This document shows positions 46,572-57,541 of a stretch of 64,000 nucleotides of DNA, piece after piece (within the stretch, counting starts at the first letter, position 1; each line of letters starts with the position of its first letter). The notes under the pieces were generated by a model, which was not told where the DNA came from, did not search any database, and saw only the letters and a program-made list of their open reading frames with translations. The stretch comes from Periconia sp. R9002. Lineage: Eukaryota > Ascomycota > Dothideomycetes > Pleosporales > Periconiaceae. Position numbers and translations under genes: made by a program. The DNA lies in assembly GCA_023627715.1 (NCBI GenBank), contig JAMAHW010000017.1, forward strand, positions 62,001 through 126,000. Direction: 5' to 3'.

Positions 46572-48110
46572 TTACTGGTGAATCTCCAGACCTGCAATTA
46601 AATTAAAAACCGCATCTCCGTGTGGGCGCAACAGATTTGCAATTCCCTCCAACATTTTTTGTGCGCTACCTTCCAAAAACCAGCAGCCAAATTTCTCAGC
46701 TCGACGGACCAAAAGGAACGCAAAATGGGCAAATACCACTAGTGCTGGTGGTTCATGCCTCAGTAGCATATTATAGAAGTGCCAGGGCATTTCGACCACC
46801 CATGTAGCCATAGCTTCATAGACAGTAGAGATATGTTCCGACTTAAACCCCAGGGTACTGCAATCAACCAAGAAAGTCATTGAGGCCAACGTAGTCACAA
46901 CATCGTGAATATTTTCTGGTGTACCGAAAACTGTTGCTAGACGAAGGGGAAGAGTCTCGAGTCGGTTGATCATGGTAGACAGTTCTGGGGATTTCACCTC
47001 GCTTGCAACTTGCCTTGCTCGGCTGAAAGGTTTGTTCTGTGTATGTGTTCCACTTGGCACAAGCTGGGGAACCTGGTGTGTGGTATCTATGCCACATAGA
47101 GTGCGAATTGCACCCATGAATGTATGAACATTCCAAGAGTTCGGTTCCGAGTTGGTCGTTAAAGAAACGCACTTCAAAACATTTCCCACCTGCTGTGCCG
47201 CTCTCTTTATAGCCTCTGGGGGAGTGCCGACCTTCCTCTGTTCCACAGTGAAAGTAAGCGAAAGGTCTTTAGCCCTTGTGGCGTGCAAAACCTTCCCATC
47301 CGCATTGTGAGCAGTTGCAGCAAGATGATGAGCGGCTATAGCAAGAGCGCCACACATGAACCACTGCTGCTTGGACTGAAGAGCTAGCGGCATGATATCT
47401 TTTTGCCAATTTCTCGCAGTCAATCCCTCTGTCCGGATGGGTGGAAGTGTATGACAGGTTACCATAATGAATTGATGGAAGTAATTCAGCGTTTCGAAAT
47501 CCACAGGCATGGCCGGGGATGCATGGCTCAGATCAAGTGATGATTGATTTGCTGGAATGAAGCTGCGCGGCCTTCCGTAGACCAGCGGAACACTCTTAGC
47601 TTTTTCGCAATTCTTCCGGGTGTCATTGTTTTGACCGGTACTGTTTGGACTTTTGTATGGTTGCGTGTTCTTAGCCACGGGGTCAGGTGTGACTACGAAA
47701 TATCGGATTTTTGTTCCACGGAAAAAGGTTTGAAGCTTGACCTCTCGTGCATTAGAAGAGCAGGTGGGATTTCCAAGCTCGTGTGCTTCGCTTTGATGGA
47801 GTCTCATGCGCTTTGATGAGCCACACAGACGACCGCACCCTGCTACATTACAGCTAAAGCCAGAGATGATCTCTAAACCATCAATGGGTGAAGACTTTGG
47901 GTCAGGGAGTGGTACATCATCGGGCTCGAGGATGTTGAGCTGATCAAAACAGTCAAGAAGTTGCTGTCTGTCCTCTCGATAAATCTTGTGACGCAGTAGG
48001 TGGCTCTTTAGCGCGCTTTTCTGGATAGCATATCGACAGTCCCGGCAAATCAGTACCCCGTGAATCGGATTATACTGGAATATTCCGCTTGGCCCGAGTT
48101 TTGTAGCCAT
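46572..48110 (-). CDS. OrsD-like C2H2 zinc-finger protein
   Basis: A single exon encodes 512 residues. The N-terminus FQYNPIHGVLICRDCRYAIQKSALKSHLLRHK resembles the zinc-binding region of the orsellinic acid/F9775 cluster protein D family (DUF3505). In that family C-x2-C and H-x3-H sit around a helix. A second finger follows at FSCNVAGCGRLCGSSKRMRLHQSEAH (C-x4-C-x12-H-x4-H). The remainder is a predicted all-helical region containing FHQFIMVTCHTLPPIRT, DIMPLALQSKQQWFMCGALAIAAHHLAA and PALVVFAHFAFLLVRRAEKFGCWF, similar in style to fungal transcription-factor regulatory domains. It is probably nuclear and regulatory. The OrsD family role is itself poorly defined, so no target is assigned. It is divergent from the CipB-like gene (600 bp). 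Confidence 0.8.
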   Translation of the reverse strand: MATKLGPSGIFQYNPIHGVLICRDCRYAIQKSALKSHLLRHKIYREDRQQLLDCFDQLNILEPDDVPLPDPKSSPIDGLEIISGFSCNVAGCGRLCGSSKRMRLHQSEAHELGNPTCSSNAREVKLQTFFRGTKIRYFVVTPDPVAKNTQPYKSPNSTGQNNDTRKNCEKAKSVPLVYGRPRSFIPANQSSLDLSHASPAMPVDFETLNYFHQFIMVTCHTLPPIRTEGLTARNWQKDIMPLALQSKQQWFMCGALAIAAHHLAATAHNADGKVLHATRAKDLSLTFTVEQRKVGTPPEAIKRAAQQVGNVLKCVSLTTNSEPNSWNVHTFMGAIRTLCGIDTTHQVPQLVPSGTHTQNKPFSRARQVASEVKSPELSTMINRLETLPLRLATVFGTPENIHDVVTTLASMTFLVDCSTLGFKSEHISTVYEAMATWVVEMPWHFYNMLLRHEPPALVVFAHFAFLLVRRAEKFGCWFLEGSAQKMLEGIANLLRPHGDAVFNLIAGLEIHQ

Positions 48111-48709
48111 TAAATGTGTTTTCTTCTTCGCAATTGATTGTGTAATCAGTCACGGTATCATTCCACTCAAAATTTGCGGGAATGTCTGTGGTTTCTTACT
48201 GTGTTGATAACGGGGGAAATATATTGGCATGCGATGACATACAATGTTTTGGTGGGAATGTCATCGTTGTTCAGGAACTTGGGAGACGGACTGCTGACAA
48301 TACCACCGCCGAAACGGGGTAGCATTGGTTGCGCTAGTCTGTTTTGGGGTGGAACATCATATGCTGTTCTCCTGACTAAACTCGACTCTGTGAAGGTTCA
48401 TTCCTTGGCTGAATACTTACTTTTCAGGTATATGTACATACTTTGCCAAGGGTGTTCCTGGAATAGTGCATCTTCAGTTGCATTAATCATGAACGGAATG
48501 TCGCCGCGCTTTGCAATTCAGTGGGCATTATTGATGCAATCTACTTTGGTTCTACAGATGTTGTTCCGGTCACAAATATGCCCCAGTGTATTCACTGTAT
48601 GAATATATAAACCAAGTGCTGTATACTATTTCTCGATCTCACTAGAATCAATCAGCCAAACATTTAAATCGCTCCATTCTACATCTAAGCTTGTACCATC
48701 CTATACAAT
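48111..48709. promoter_or_regulatory. Shared divergent promoter region, OrsD-like / CipB-like
   Basis: A 0.6-kb spacer between two ATGs on opposite strands. A 154-codon plus-strand frame covers most of it but has no motifs and stops before the CipB-like start. Co-regulation of the two genes is plausible. Confidence 0.45.
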
Positions 48710-49899
48710 ATGCCTGCCGAAATTCCCAAAAACCAGGCCGCGTGGCTCACAAAGGCCGGAACACCACTGGAAGTGGGCGATGCACCCATGCCAAAAGCTG
48801 GGCCCGGAGAAATCGTGGTAAAGAACGCAGCTGTTGCTATCAACCCCCTCGATTGGCATATGCAGGATGCTGGTGTCTTCGTACAACAATGGCCAGCTAT
48901 CTTCGGATGTGAGGTGGCTGGCGAGGTATACGAAGTGGGCCCGGGTGAAAATCGTTTCAAGAAAGGAGATCGTATCATTGGGTTAGTGCTCCCCTATAAA
49001 CCAATCTGGCCTTGATGCTAGAATTGATACTAAAGTTGTACCTCAGGCACACTGTCAATCTAATCAGTGGGCGTCCACAAGATGGGGCCTTCGCTCTGTA
49101 CACGATTGTCCCGTCCGCCAAAGCTGCAATTCTCCCAGAGCACATCCCGTATACTGAAGGTGTTGTCGTTCCATTCGCTTTTGAAGCAGCGATCTGCGCA
49201 CTTTCTCTCAAAGTTCCCGGGGAAGCCCTACCTGGCGTTGCAACCCCAGCTCTGAAATTGCCTTATCCTTCGCTGCAGGATCCTGTACCCTCGCTCAATA
49301 AAACAATCGTTGTTTATGGCGGCTCTTCTTCTGTTGGCTCTATGGTTACCCAAGTTGCGGTAGCTGCTGGTCTCCATGTTGTTTCCGTGACTGGCGCCCG
49401 CAATTTTGACCTCAGTAAGCGCTGTGGAGCTACTGAGGTGTTTGATCACAAAGATCCTCTAGTTGTGGATAAAGTCGTTCAGTCAGTCCGCACTCTAGGC
49501 AAAGACTTTGTTGGCATCTTCGATGCAATCTCGACCGAGGAAACTTATCCTCATGACACAGCGATCCTTTCTCAGTTGGGGGGAGGCCACCTGGTGTGTT
49601 CTCATCCGCCACCAAAAGAAGTGCCCGATAATGTCACTGCAGGCATGATTTTCGCAGTCAATGACATTGCAAAACCTGTCTGGGAGGACTATGTTACTCC
49701 AGCGCTTGAAGCCGAGAAACTGCAGTGTCTTCCCCCGCCTACAGGTTAGTAATCTCCCAGAAGCTAGTTGTTGCCAACCTCAACATTAAATGACTGACCA
49801 CAAACTGTAGTTGTTGGTAAAGGCTTAGAGTTTGTTCAGAAGGCCTTGGAAAAATCGAAAGCAGGTGTTAGCGCCACTAAGCTTGTGGTAGAGCTATAA
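48710..49899 (+). CDS. MDR oxidoreductase, CipB / ToxD-like
   Basis: Three exons, 48710-48981, 49047-49744 and 49811-49899, give 352 residues; introns are 65 and 66 nt. This is a zinc-lacking enoyl-reductase-like MDR enzyme of the fungal CipB/ToxD type. Seen are the start MPAEIPKNQAAWLTKAG, INPLDWHMQDAG, FGCEVAGEVYEVG, DRIIGH, YTIVPSAKAAILPEHI, the nucleotide-binding IVVYGGSSSVGSMVTQVAVAAGLHVV, GATEVFDHKDPLVVDKV and the C-terminal FVQKALEKSKAGVSATKLVVEL. A Gly-Gly-Ser-Ser-Ser-Val-Gly loop replaces the usual GxGxxG. Relatives are stress-induced or occur in secondary-metabolite clusters. The substrate is unknown. Confidence 0.92.
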
Positions 49900-50381
49900 T
49901 AGCCAGAGCCTAGTCTTGATGATGATCACCAAGATTGTACATAGGAAATCGAGCAGTCCATCCTCGCTGCGCAAGCAACGTTGGATACAGGCAGTTTGAT
50001 GTCATTCAATCTCTCTTGATTGATATAATGAATTATTCTATCTATATTGGCCATTGGTTTTTACATTGTTCACATCTGGCCTCCGGAAGGAACATTGAAT
50101 GATATCGAAGTCACGTGCCTTTATCACATGATCTTGGGTAGGAGTTAATCTTCGTGCTCATCTATATTTTCTTCTATTTTCTCATAGAGACACTTTCGAT
50201 CGCTCAAGGGCTTAGTAGTGAAGCGGTCTCAGTTAGAATGTTGACCAATACATCAGATCAAGTTCAAATGTAGATTCAAATGGTCCGAGCTTGTTGGGGT
50301 AAAACTCCCGGCGCCAGGCATCCGCCATTCATTTTCATGTCATCGTGCGCATATAAGTTATCCGCAAGTTGGATTTCCACG
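49900..50381. promoter_or_regulatory. Intergenic, promoter of serine hydrolase
   Basis: This is spacer between two plus-strand genes. It includes an upstream in-frame ATG at 50,280 that would extend the next protein by 34 residues. Confidence 0.4.
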
Positions 50382-52109
50382 ATGTTAGTGTTAATTTTAT
50401 TGATCGCGTTGGCTTCCGCAAATTGTTTCAATCCATCTATTGCTCATCCATTTCCTGATTACGACCCCAGCCACCCGGTACTTCGCGATGCGCTCGCTCA
50501 CATTGCGGCTCTATTGGAAATTACCATAAGCGATCCTAAATGGAACTCTTCATCTTTCTCTGTCGCAATCACATCTTCAAAAAAGACTTTATGGGAACAC
50601 CATCACAAGGCTCGAAAAGTCAATGAAACTCGCCCCGATATTCCTCAGGTAAATGGCGACGCATTGTATCGTATCGCCAGTATAACAAAAGTCTTCACAG
50701 TTCTGGCAATTTTACAACAACATGAGGCTGGAAACCTAAGCCTTGATGACTCCGTGGACACGTATCTTCCCGAGCTGAGGGACGAGCAGAACGGCACGAT
50801 ACAATGGAACGCGATCACGCTGCGATCACTTGCTAGCCAGCTGAGTGGTATACCTCGAGAATTTGCCCAAGACGATATTCTTAATCCGCAAATTGAAAAT
50901 ACCTGGAAACCTGAGGATCTGGGTCTCCCGCCTCTTTCTCGCGATGGCCTCCTGGACTGTGATGAATACTCCCAAAACTACCAAGTACCTTGCACCAGCG
51001 ATGACCTGTTACATACGATCAAGAGTTATGAGCCGATCTTTCAGCCCAATCAGCAATCGACGTATTCGAATATTGCTTTCGAATTGCTTGGTCTTGTAAT
51101 AGAAAAGGTGACCAATCAATCATACGAAGCGTATATCGATGATGCAATTTTCAAACCATTAGGAATGTCAAAAAGTACACTATCAAAACCGCAGGATAGT
51201 GTTGGCGTAATCCCCGTCTGGCCACACTATTGGGATGTTGACGAAGGTGTGCAGAAGCCAACAGGTGGGATATACACCTCGACAACAGATTTATCTATCT
51301 TTTTACGATATGTCCTGACGCATTACAATACAATTACCTCATCCTTGAACTGGATGAATGTGGTTTCGCCATCCCTTAATCTGAATAATTTCTATGGAAT
51401 GCCTTGGGAGATTTTCCAGACGGATCGTATCTTAACCGATTCACGACGCACAGTCCGCTTCATCACCAAAGGTGGTGGCTTGCCTAGTTATTACTCTCAA
51501 ATCCTTCTTTTGCCGGAATACGACCTTGGCATCACAATCTTAGTCGCGGGACCTCCTCCCGGACTTCTTTTGGAACTGATCGACATCATTACTCTCCACA
51601 TAACGCAAGCTGCCGAACGGTACGCCATTCTCGAGTTGGAACAGCTCTACGCTGGCAAATTCATCTCCCCTGATCCCTCCCTCAATTCATCGCTCACCCT
51701 TGTCGCAAATCACCGTGGCCTGTTTATCGATTCATTCATTTCGAACGGCACTGACGTCCTCTACGCTCTACGGCCTCCAGCTCTGGCTGGCGTTGGAAAA
51801 CCATCATTCCAGCTCATACCAACGCTGCAGTATCGCGATCAAAAACACAAGAAAGGAGCTAAATGGCGCTTCATACCCGTACCTGAACCACCACTCGACG
51901 AAGAGCGCAAGGTTTCGGATGACTTTTGCATTGCTGATGTTGATAATCACATGTATGGTGGAAGGACTTTCAATGAGGTGATTATGTGGCAATCAGAACG
52001 AGGGGGAGCTTTCAATGATATTGAACTCCCCGCGTACAGGATCACTCTTACGCGTATCATTACTCGGTCTGAACCTCAGCCTGACAAAGCCGAAAATCTG
52101 GAGTTGTAA
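50382..52109 (+). CDS. Secreted serine beta-lactamase-like hydrolase
   Basis: A single exon. From ATG 50,382 it encodes 575 residues starting with a signal peptide MLVLILLIALASA; ATG 50,280 gives 609 residues but hides the signal behind 34 residues. The class-C beta-lactamase / D-Ala-D-Ala peptidase fold is shown by ALYRIASITKVFTVLAILQ with the S-x-x-K nucleophile pair (Ser 100 and Lys 103 from 50,382). The catalytic Y-S-N follows in QSTYSNIAFELLGLVIEKV, then GGIYTSTTDLSIFLRYVL, with KGGGLPSYYSQILLLPEYDLGI at the K-T-G position. A beta-rich C-terminal domain follows. Fungal relatives include esterase-like and tailoring hydrolases acting on lactone or ester bonds; the substrate is unknown. Several N-glycosylation sequons fit secretion. 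Confidence 0.9.
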   Translation: MLVLILLIALASANCFNPSIAHPFPDYDPSHPVLRDALAHIAALLEITISDPKWNSSSFSVAITSSKKTLWEHHHKARKVNETRPDIPQVNGDALYRIASITKVFTVLAILQQHEAGNLSLDDSVDTYLPELRDEQNGTIQWNAITLRSLASQLSGIPREFAQDDILNPQIENTWKPEDLGLPPLSRDGLLDCDEYSQNYQVPCTSDDLLHTIKSYEPIFQPNQQSTYSNIAFELLGLVIEKVTNQSYEAYIDDAIFKPLGMSKSTLSKPQDSVGVIPVWPHYWDVDEGVQKPTGGIYTSTTDLSIFLRYVLTHYNTITSSLNWMNVVSPSLNLNNFYGMPWEIFQTDRILTDSRRTVRFITKGGGLPSYYSQILLLPEYDLGITILVAGPPPGLLLELIDIITLHITQAAERYAILELEQLYAGKFISPDPSLNSSLTLVANHRGLFIDSFISNGTDVLYALRPPALAGVGKPSFQLIPTLQYRDQKHKKGAKWRFIPVPEPPLDEERKVSDDFCIADVDNHMYGGRTFNEVIMWQSERGGAFNDIELPAYRITLTRIITRSEPQPDKAENLEL

Positions 52110-52838
52110 TGGCTCCTGGAAGATAGGGTACACATTTTTGGCATTGAAACCATGGGATATATGTATAGTCGTGAGATATACGGGAAGAAGATTTATGAAA
52201 TCAGTGGCCTACCAATCTATTTATCTTGTATCTCCAAAGTTCAATGATGCTCATGAAACTCCAGTGAGAGCACGATATTATTCGAGTAGCTCCATTCGGG
52301 TACATATCAGTAGGTAAATGATTGCAACAGAGACTTGATATGATTAAAAAACCATTCTTGCCAAACTAATAGAAGCCCAGACATACTAATAAGACAGCTG
52401 AACATGTGGAGAGTAGGATACCGTTCTGTGTAATCATGATAGTATTTTTAGCGTTGGAACTATGCTGGGAACCTAGCTCTTCTCTTTATGTGCCTATTTT
52501 TCAATCGAGTTTGTTCCAGTAACTATAATGAAGGAATAGAATGTTTCCCAGGGGCAAGAGCGGGCCCCCCATAAACGTGATTCGTTGTGAGTCTCCGGGT
52601 TTTGAGGGTGTACATCCCATTCATGTTCCATTCTTCTCCGGAACGGCTCGTGGGTTCTTTGGTTTAACCCTGATCTGCTTCTTGACATAGGAGAAAATTT
52701 CGGTGCATATATGGCGTACAAATCCGGTGTGTTTACCCTCTTCCCGGTGTCTTCTTGCTAGTTTCAAGTGTGGTTGATGAAGATCTTCGGTGTCCCAGGC
52801 GAGGTTTTCAGGGTAAATATCTACGGAGTAGCCGTGCG
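52110..52838. other. Convergent intergenic, 0.7 kb
   Basis: This lies between the stops of the serine hydrolase and the HET gene. Nothing beyond AT-rich DNA and unsupported short frames. Confidence 0.5.
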
Positions 52839-54534
52839 TTACTGAGAATCATGTTGAGTCATTCTAACAAATCTTGGTTTTGCCCAACTTTTCAAAAACA
52901 GGGGCGGTTGATTGGTGAGAGGCAAGGCAGATTCCCCCCAATCTGGACTAAAGCATTGGTAAACGTCCCCGGCAGGGAAATGAAGTGATAAATAGCCCTC
53001 GGCTTCGTTAGGATCCAGATCTTCAATATTTCGTGGCTGCTCTGCGACGAATTTGTATATACGAGCGCACCTTACAACGACTTTTGATTCTTTCTCTTCT
53101 ATTACATATTCTAAGATATGAATGTTATTATTATAAGCAATTGGGAGATGCATCGAAATTATAGATTCCAGGCGGTTAGGCCAACGCCCGTCGAATTTCA
53201 AGGTGGTCATACTCCAAAGAGGTGACAAAACACTTGGGGAAGTAGCATTCTTAATGCTGAGCTGGAATTTATGTGAGTGAGACAGTTGATCGTTCTCCTG
53301 AGATGAATCGATCCCTAGGTGCGGTGTTGGGGGTCGTATTTCCAAGACCTCCAAAACACTTGCACCATAGTAAAGTATTTCGTTAATAGTCGTTGGCCCA
53401 AACATCGACCCTTCTATCACTTTTTGAAATAAATCTGTATCTCCAATGTCGTAGTTGACCCCAATCCGGTCACCGTCTAATGCAAGCGATCTCAGAGCGT
53501 ACACATGGTCGCGTTTGTCAGAGCAATTGCTCTTTTGGAATCGGTGTATCAAAGCTAAAAGTGAAGGATTTACAATGTCAGTATTGGAGAATGCAATTTG
53601 CATCCCCCGCCACGACAAAAGTTCGTATGCAGGGCGGTTTCCAGGGTTCTCATCATCCCAGAACATATAAATATGCTCTATGTGGGGATCCAAACAGAGC
53701 AATGTTGTTCCATAGAGAACATATACATGCGGAGGCAAAAGGATCTCTTGGAAGATCCACATTCTATTCCAGTAGGGCAATGATCCAAACTCAGTGGCTT
53801 TGCTTACAAGGCTCCTGAGATGCGCAGGAACATGATTTTCTAGGGACTCCTCTGTTCCCCGCCGCCTCCTTGTGGTATAAAATCTGAGCAAGATGTCAGT
53901 TTCAAATAGTTGCATAAGAATGTAGAACTTACTCGCTCCATATTTTCCAGGCGTTGTTTCCATCTGACATCCGAATCACCTCCTCCAAAAACTCTGTCAT
54001 GGAGCTATCCAACACGCCAAGCCACAAAATTACCCTCTTTGCATTCTTATATATCTCTCCCATCTGCTGAACTTGATGATTTCTCTCCGGGTTGTCAGAC
54101 TGGTTGATACACAGAGCGTCTATCCACAGAGGTTCGGTTACACCAGCAGAACGCGCAGCCAGTAGGAATTGAAACAGATTTTCTCCCACTTCTGTACTCC
54201 TTCCATTCACTTGGATGATATGTTTCGGGTTTGCGGGTTGCCAAGTATAAGATAAGCACGAATAATGCTCCTGAGAGATGGTGGTGTTCCTCAATCTGCA
54301 CCGGATTACGTCGTGTCCGGGTAAGATCTCGAGGACCCGGATCGAATCTCCTGTGAAATCGAGCGCAGAGTATTCGTATGGCATTTCGGATGATTCACCT
54401 TGGTCGTGATCGCTATTGGAGGTTGTGTGGGTGAAAAGGTATTGTGACGGATCGATGGGCCCCTCTGCACCTGGAATAGCTTTTCCAAACGTCTCCGCGC
54501 TGTGTTTCGGGTCGCTCTCCTTTTGTTTCGACAT
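52839..54534 (-). CDS. HET-domain (heterokaryon incompatibility) protein
   Basis: Exons 53933-54534 and 52839-53883, with a 49-nt intron, give 548 residues. The HET domain shows its three conserved blocks: YSCLSYTWQP, LWIDALCINQSDNPERNHQVQQMGEIYKNAKRVILWLG, and after the intron LPYWNRMWIFQEILLPPHVYVLYG followed by RDHVYALRSLALD. HET proteins trigger programmed cell death when incompatible fungal nuclei share a cell, and many act as innate-immunity-like sensors or executors. The C-terminal half has no NACHT, ankyrin or WD repeats, so this is the short HET-only form. The frame is intact. Its partner or ligand is unknown. Confidence 0.92.
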
Positions 54535-54742
54535 ATCGAAGTAGTTTGAGCGGAAGGCTGCACTAATATTAAAGGTTTCAACTGCTGTAGAAATATAAGA
54601 TTACTCTACGGATGTGCGAGCGAGGGGTTTCTGGATTGAAGAGGGATGGTTTCAAGGCTCTCCTTAAACTGAAGGCTATTCCGGTGAAGCGAGGACGGAT
54701 GCCAGGCTCAGCCACCACGCAACCAGGGGCCAGCGAATGAGA

Positions 54743-56284
54743 TCAATAACTCGATAAGAACTTCATGCGCATGCGTCTCCCCCAGCGCCAGAGAAAAATA
54801 GATCCTGGAATACCCAGCACTAATCCTGCTAACGCCAACACACTATTCCCCCACCCATACCCCAACGATTCATACATCTTGGGTGCGAAAAGCGGAAATA
54901 AAAACGCCGCCAGACTGCGCGGGAACTGCGATGCCGCCAACGCACTGCTAGTATGTTCCTGATAAACGTCCATCACATATGCCTGTTGCGGTAACCCACT
55001 AAGTTGCAGCCCAAACGTCGCAAGAAAGATGGCGATGTCAACGACCGCCCAGTGGACTCTGTATTGCGCTGTCCAGCCGTAGAATACGAGGCCTAAGATG
55101 GTGAGTATAAAGGGAGGGAGACATAGCGGGAGGCGATGTTCTGGCTCCAGCTCAGTTCCCGGATTGCGGGATTGGATGCGGGCGTACATCTTGTCGAGGA
55201 TGTAGCCGCCTAAGGTGCTACCTACTAATTCCCCCGAGGAGATTGCGATGTAGTGTAATCCGCTTATTTCTACAGACGTGTTGTAGTGCTTGATCCAGAG
55301 GTCCGAGAAGCTGGAAAGAAGGATGTACAGGATGCCGTAGTCAAAAGCGGAGATGAGGGACGCTGTTTGTACTAAAGGCTGGAAGAAGAGGAGTCGCATC
55401 GGCCTACTGAGAGCCTTCCACATGATAGACATAAGAGACTGATGTTCCTCCATTCGCTCGTGAACTGTATAGTACCGATCATCACCCGTGGTACGTCGTA
55501 GCTTCTCAGCCCGCCGTTTAAGAATAACAGGGGCGTATGTTTCCCGAAAGACGCCAAAGGACACGAGAATCATGACTGCCTGGAATATGGAAGTCGACCA
55601 GAACATCCACCTCCATGTCGTCCTTCCAGCCATGAACCCTCCAATAATGGGACCAACAGCAGCGCCAATGATCGGGATCAAGAGGTACATCCCAAGCGAA
55701 CGCCCACGCTGCTCAGGCCTCCAGATATCACCCAAAACTCCCCCCGCGAGAGCGTAGATGCTACTCGCACCAAACCCAGCCAGAAATCTCGAAGCGATCA
55801 AAACTTCTTTAGTGTTGGCGAAACCGCATACGGCGTTCCAGATCAGGAACCACACGCTAGTGACGTGTAGAACGCTCTGGCGTCCGTACACCTCGGACAG
55901 AGGTCCAATGACTATCGGCCCAAACGCCGACGCGAGAAGGTATATGGAGAGAGCCAGGGCGGACTCGGTGGAGCTCATGTTGAGATCGTGCGCGATGGTG
56001 GTTAGGGCTGGAGCCATGATGGTGGAGACCATGATGCGGTTGAAGCCCGATGCTGATAGCACGTCTGTGACGGACCATTTGCGGCTCGTGGGCCAGTCTT
56101 TGGGGTTTAGGGGGTCCCATTGAGGGGCGAATTCGACTAGGAATGGATCATTCTCTGTGTCGTGTTTTGGCTTGGGTGGGACAGTGATGAGTTCGGTGTC
56201 TGGTTGTCGTTGGGGCGGTTGGACGATTTCGTCTGCGAGGGTTGGGCCGTCACCGCTTGGAGCCATGTGCGTGGGTTCTGGCAT
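54743..56284 (-). CDS. MFS transporter, DHA1 multidrug family
   Basis: A single exon encodes 513 residues from the ATG of MPEPTHMAPSGDG; the frame extends upstream without an ATG. After an 80-residue cytosolic tail with NDPFLVEFAPQWDPLNPKDWP, the typical fungal DHA1 lead-in, twelve hydrophobic segments follow. The motif-A loop is GPLSEVYGRQSVL, and RFLAGFGASSIYALAGGVLGDIW, RGRSLGMYLLIPIIGAAVGPIIGGF and WRWMFW are present. The family exports drugs, toxins, polyamines or metabolites by proton antiport at the plasma membrane. It starts facing the right flank and is the last gene of the accessory block. Confidence 0.93.
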   Translation of the reverse strand: MPEPTHMAPSGDGPTLADEIVQPPQRQPDTELITVPPKPKHDTENDPFLVEFAPQWDPLNPKDWPTSRKWSVTDVLSASGFNRIMVSTIMAPALTTIAHDLNMSSTESALALSIYLLASAFGPIVIGPLSEVYGRQSVLHVTSVWFLIWNAVCGFANTKEVLIASRFLAGFGASSIYALAGGVLGDIWRPEQRGRSLGMYLLIPIIGAAVGPIIGGFMAGRTTWRWMFWSTSIFQAVMILVSFGVFRETYAPVILKRRAEKLRRTTGDDRYYTVHERMEEHQSLMSIMWKALSRPMRLLFFQPLVQTASLISAFDYGILYILLSSFSDLWIKHYNTSVEISGLHYIAISSGELVGSTLGGYILDKMYARIQSRNPGTELEPEHRLPLCLPPFILTILGLVFYGWTAQYRVHWAVVDIAIFLATFGLQLSGLPQQAYVMDVYQEHTSSALAASQFPRSLAAFLFPLFAPKMYESLGYGWGNSVLALAGLVLGIPGSIFLWRWGRRMRMKFLSSY

Positions 56285-57541
56285 CTCGAGATTGAAGGTA
56301 GGATACAAAGTATGAATGCTTAATAGGGCTTGGAAGTATGTGCCGGGCGGGTCTTTGCATTTTATATGAGTGTTTGCCCGAATAGTGCTACTCCGAAGGA
56401 TTCGCTCCGAGCAAGGCAACAATTATTCCGAATGGTTTAATCTTATTCAAGGTTTAATCCTTAATGCAATGCGCATTTTACCGGAATACCAATGGAACGT
56501 TCTCTGCTCTGTTCGTGAGTAATTGATTGCATGTCCATCACAACCATCTTATCAATCAATCAGATAAATCCTACCACACTCCATCCGCCCCGCACCCCCA
56601 ACCTTCCTACTCGGGTAAGTACGGTCGCAACCATCGATCTTCGTACGTCGAAAAGACACCGTCTTTTTTTCTTGGCACCTCGAATCGTGCAGCACGTGAT
56701 GTCTGTCCTGAACAAACAGGCCTGTTAAGACGATGAATTAGTTATTTCCTTACACTCTTTAATGTCTAAAACAAACTAAACAATAACGCAGGAAAGCAAA
56801 AAAAAAAAAAAAAAACTCAAAAAAAACTCCCAAATCGCAGCTTCCCTTCCACTCTGCATACATACACACAAAAACATTAGTACATACCTACCCTCACCAC
56901 ACTATCTCAACACCTCCTTCCTCCTTCCTCCCCCAAACCTATAACAACGCCATCACCCCACAACATCCAACCCAGCTCAAACTCCCCCTAATCTCAATAA
57001 GCAATCTACATCAACCCCATCTCAATCAAACGAATGAGTTAATAGACGCAGAAAACTGCCCTCCTAGCTAGCATTCCATCCCTTACCCCCTTTCCCCCAA
57101 CTTCCCCCCACTTCCTTTGCAATCTAAACTTATAATTAGAGAATTTAGGTACTACGAAGACGCCGCTTATGCCTAAAAGCCCCACACCTTCTATATAAAG
57201 CACACTCACACACTCACGGAGTAGTCTTACTCTACGATAACTCTCATAATTGTGTTTGTTACGGATGTAGTTTGAGGGAATTGGGGTTGGGTTTGATGTA
57301 GTTGGTTGATTGGATGGGAGGGGGTGGGGAAGGGGAATGGAATGGATGTAAAAGAGACAAGTTTTTTTTGAATGGTTTGAAGGATTTTCGTAGGGGAAAG
57401 AGCATTTGGGTTGGTGAATAAGTACATATAGGTAGGTACATATCTGAAATAATCCTTACAGCAATAGTATGTCCGTCCGTCCGTATAACCTCGACGTTTA
57501 CTGGAGAGAACCAGAGGAAGAAGAATCCGCCACCCACCCCC
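56285..57541. promoter_or_regulatory. Intergenic, MFS promoter and A/C-rich DNA
   Basis: This is 1.3 kb. The left part carries the MFS promoter (minus). From 56,760 to 57,120 the plus strand is A- and C-rich with a poly(A) run, resembling the reverse complement of a T/G-rich 3' region of the next minus-strand gene. No supported gene. Confidence 0.45.
56798..56815. repeat. A18 homopolymer
   Basis: Eighteen consecutive A on the plus strand, followed by a shorter A6 run. It is simple sequence and prone to length error. Confidence 0.85.

Noticed and set aside
48138..48602. 154-codon plus-strand frame
   Set aside because: It lies in a divergent promoter, has no motif and no link to the following gene.
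34715..56284. Polyketide, nonribosomal peptide or terpene cluster
   Set aside because: No ketosynthase, adenylation, prenyltransferase or terpene synthase sequence is present; only tailoring-type enzymes are seen.
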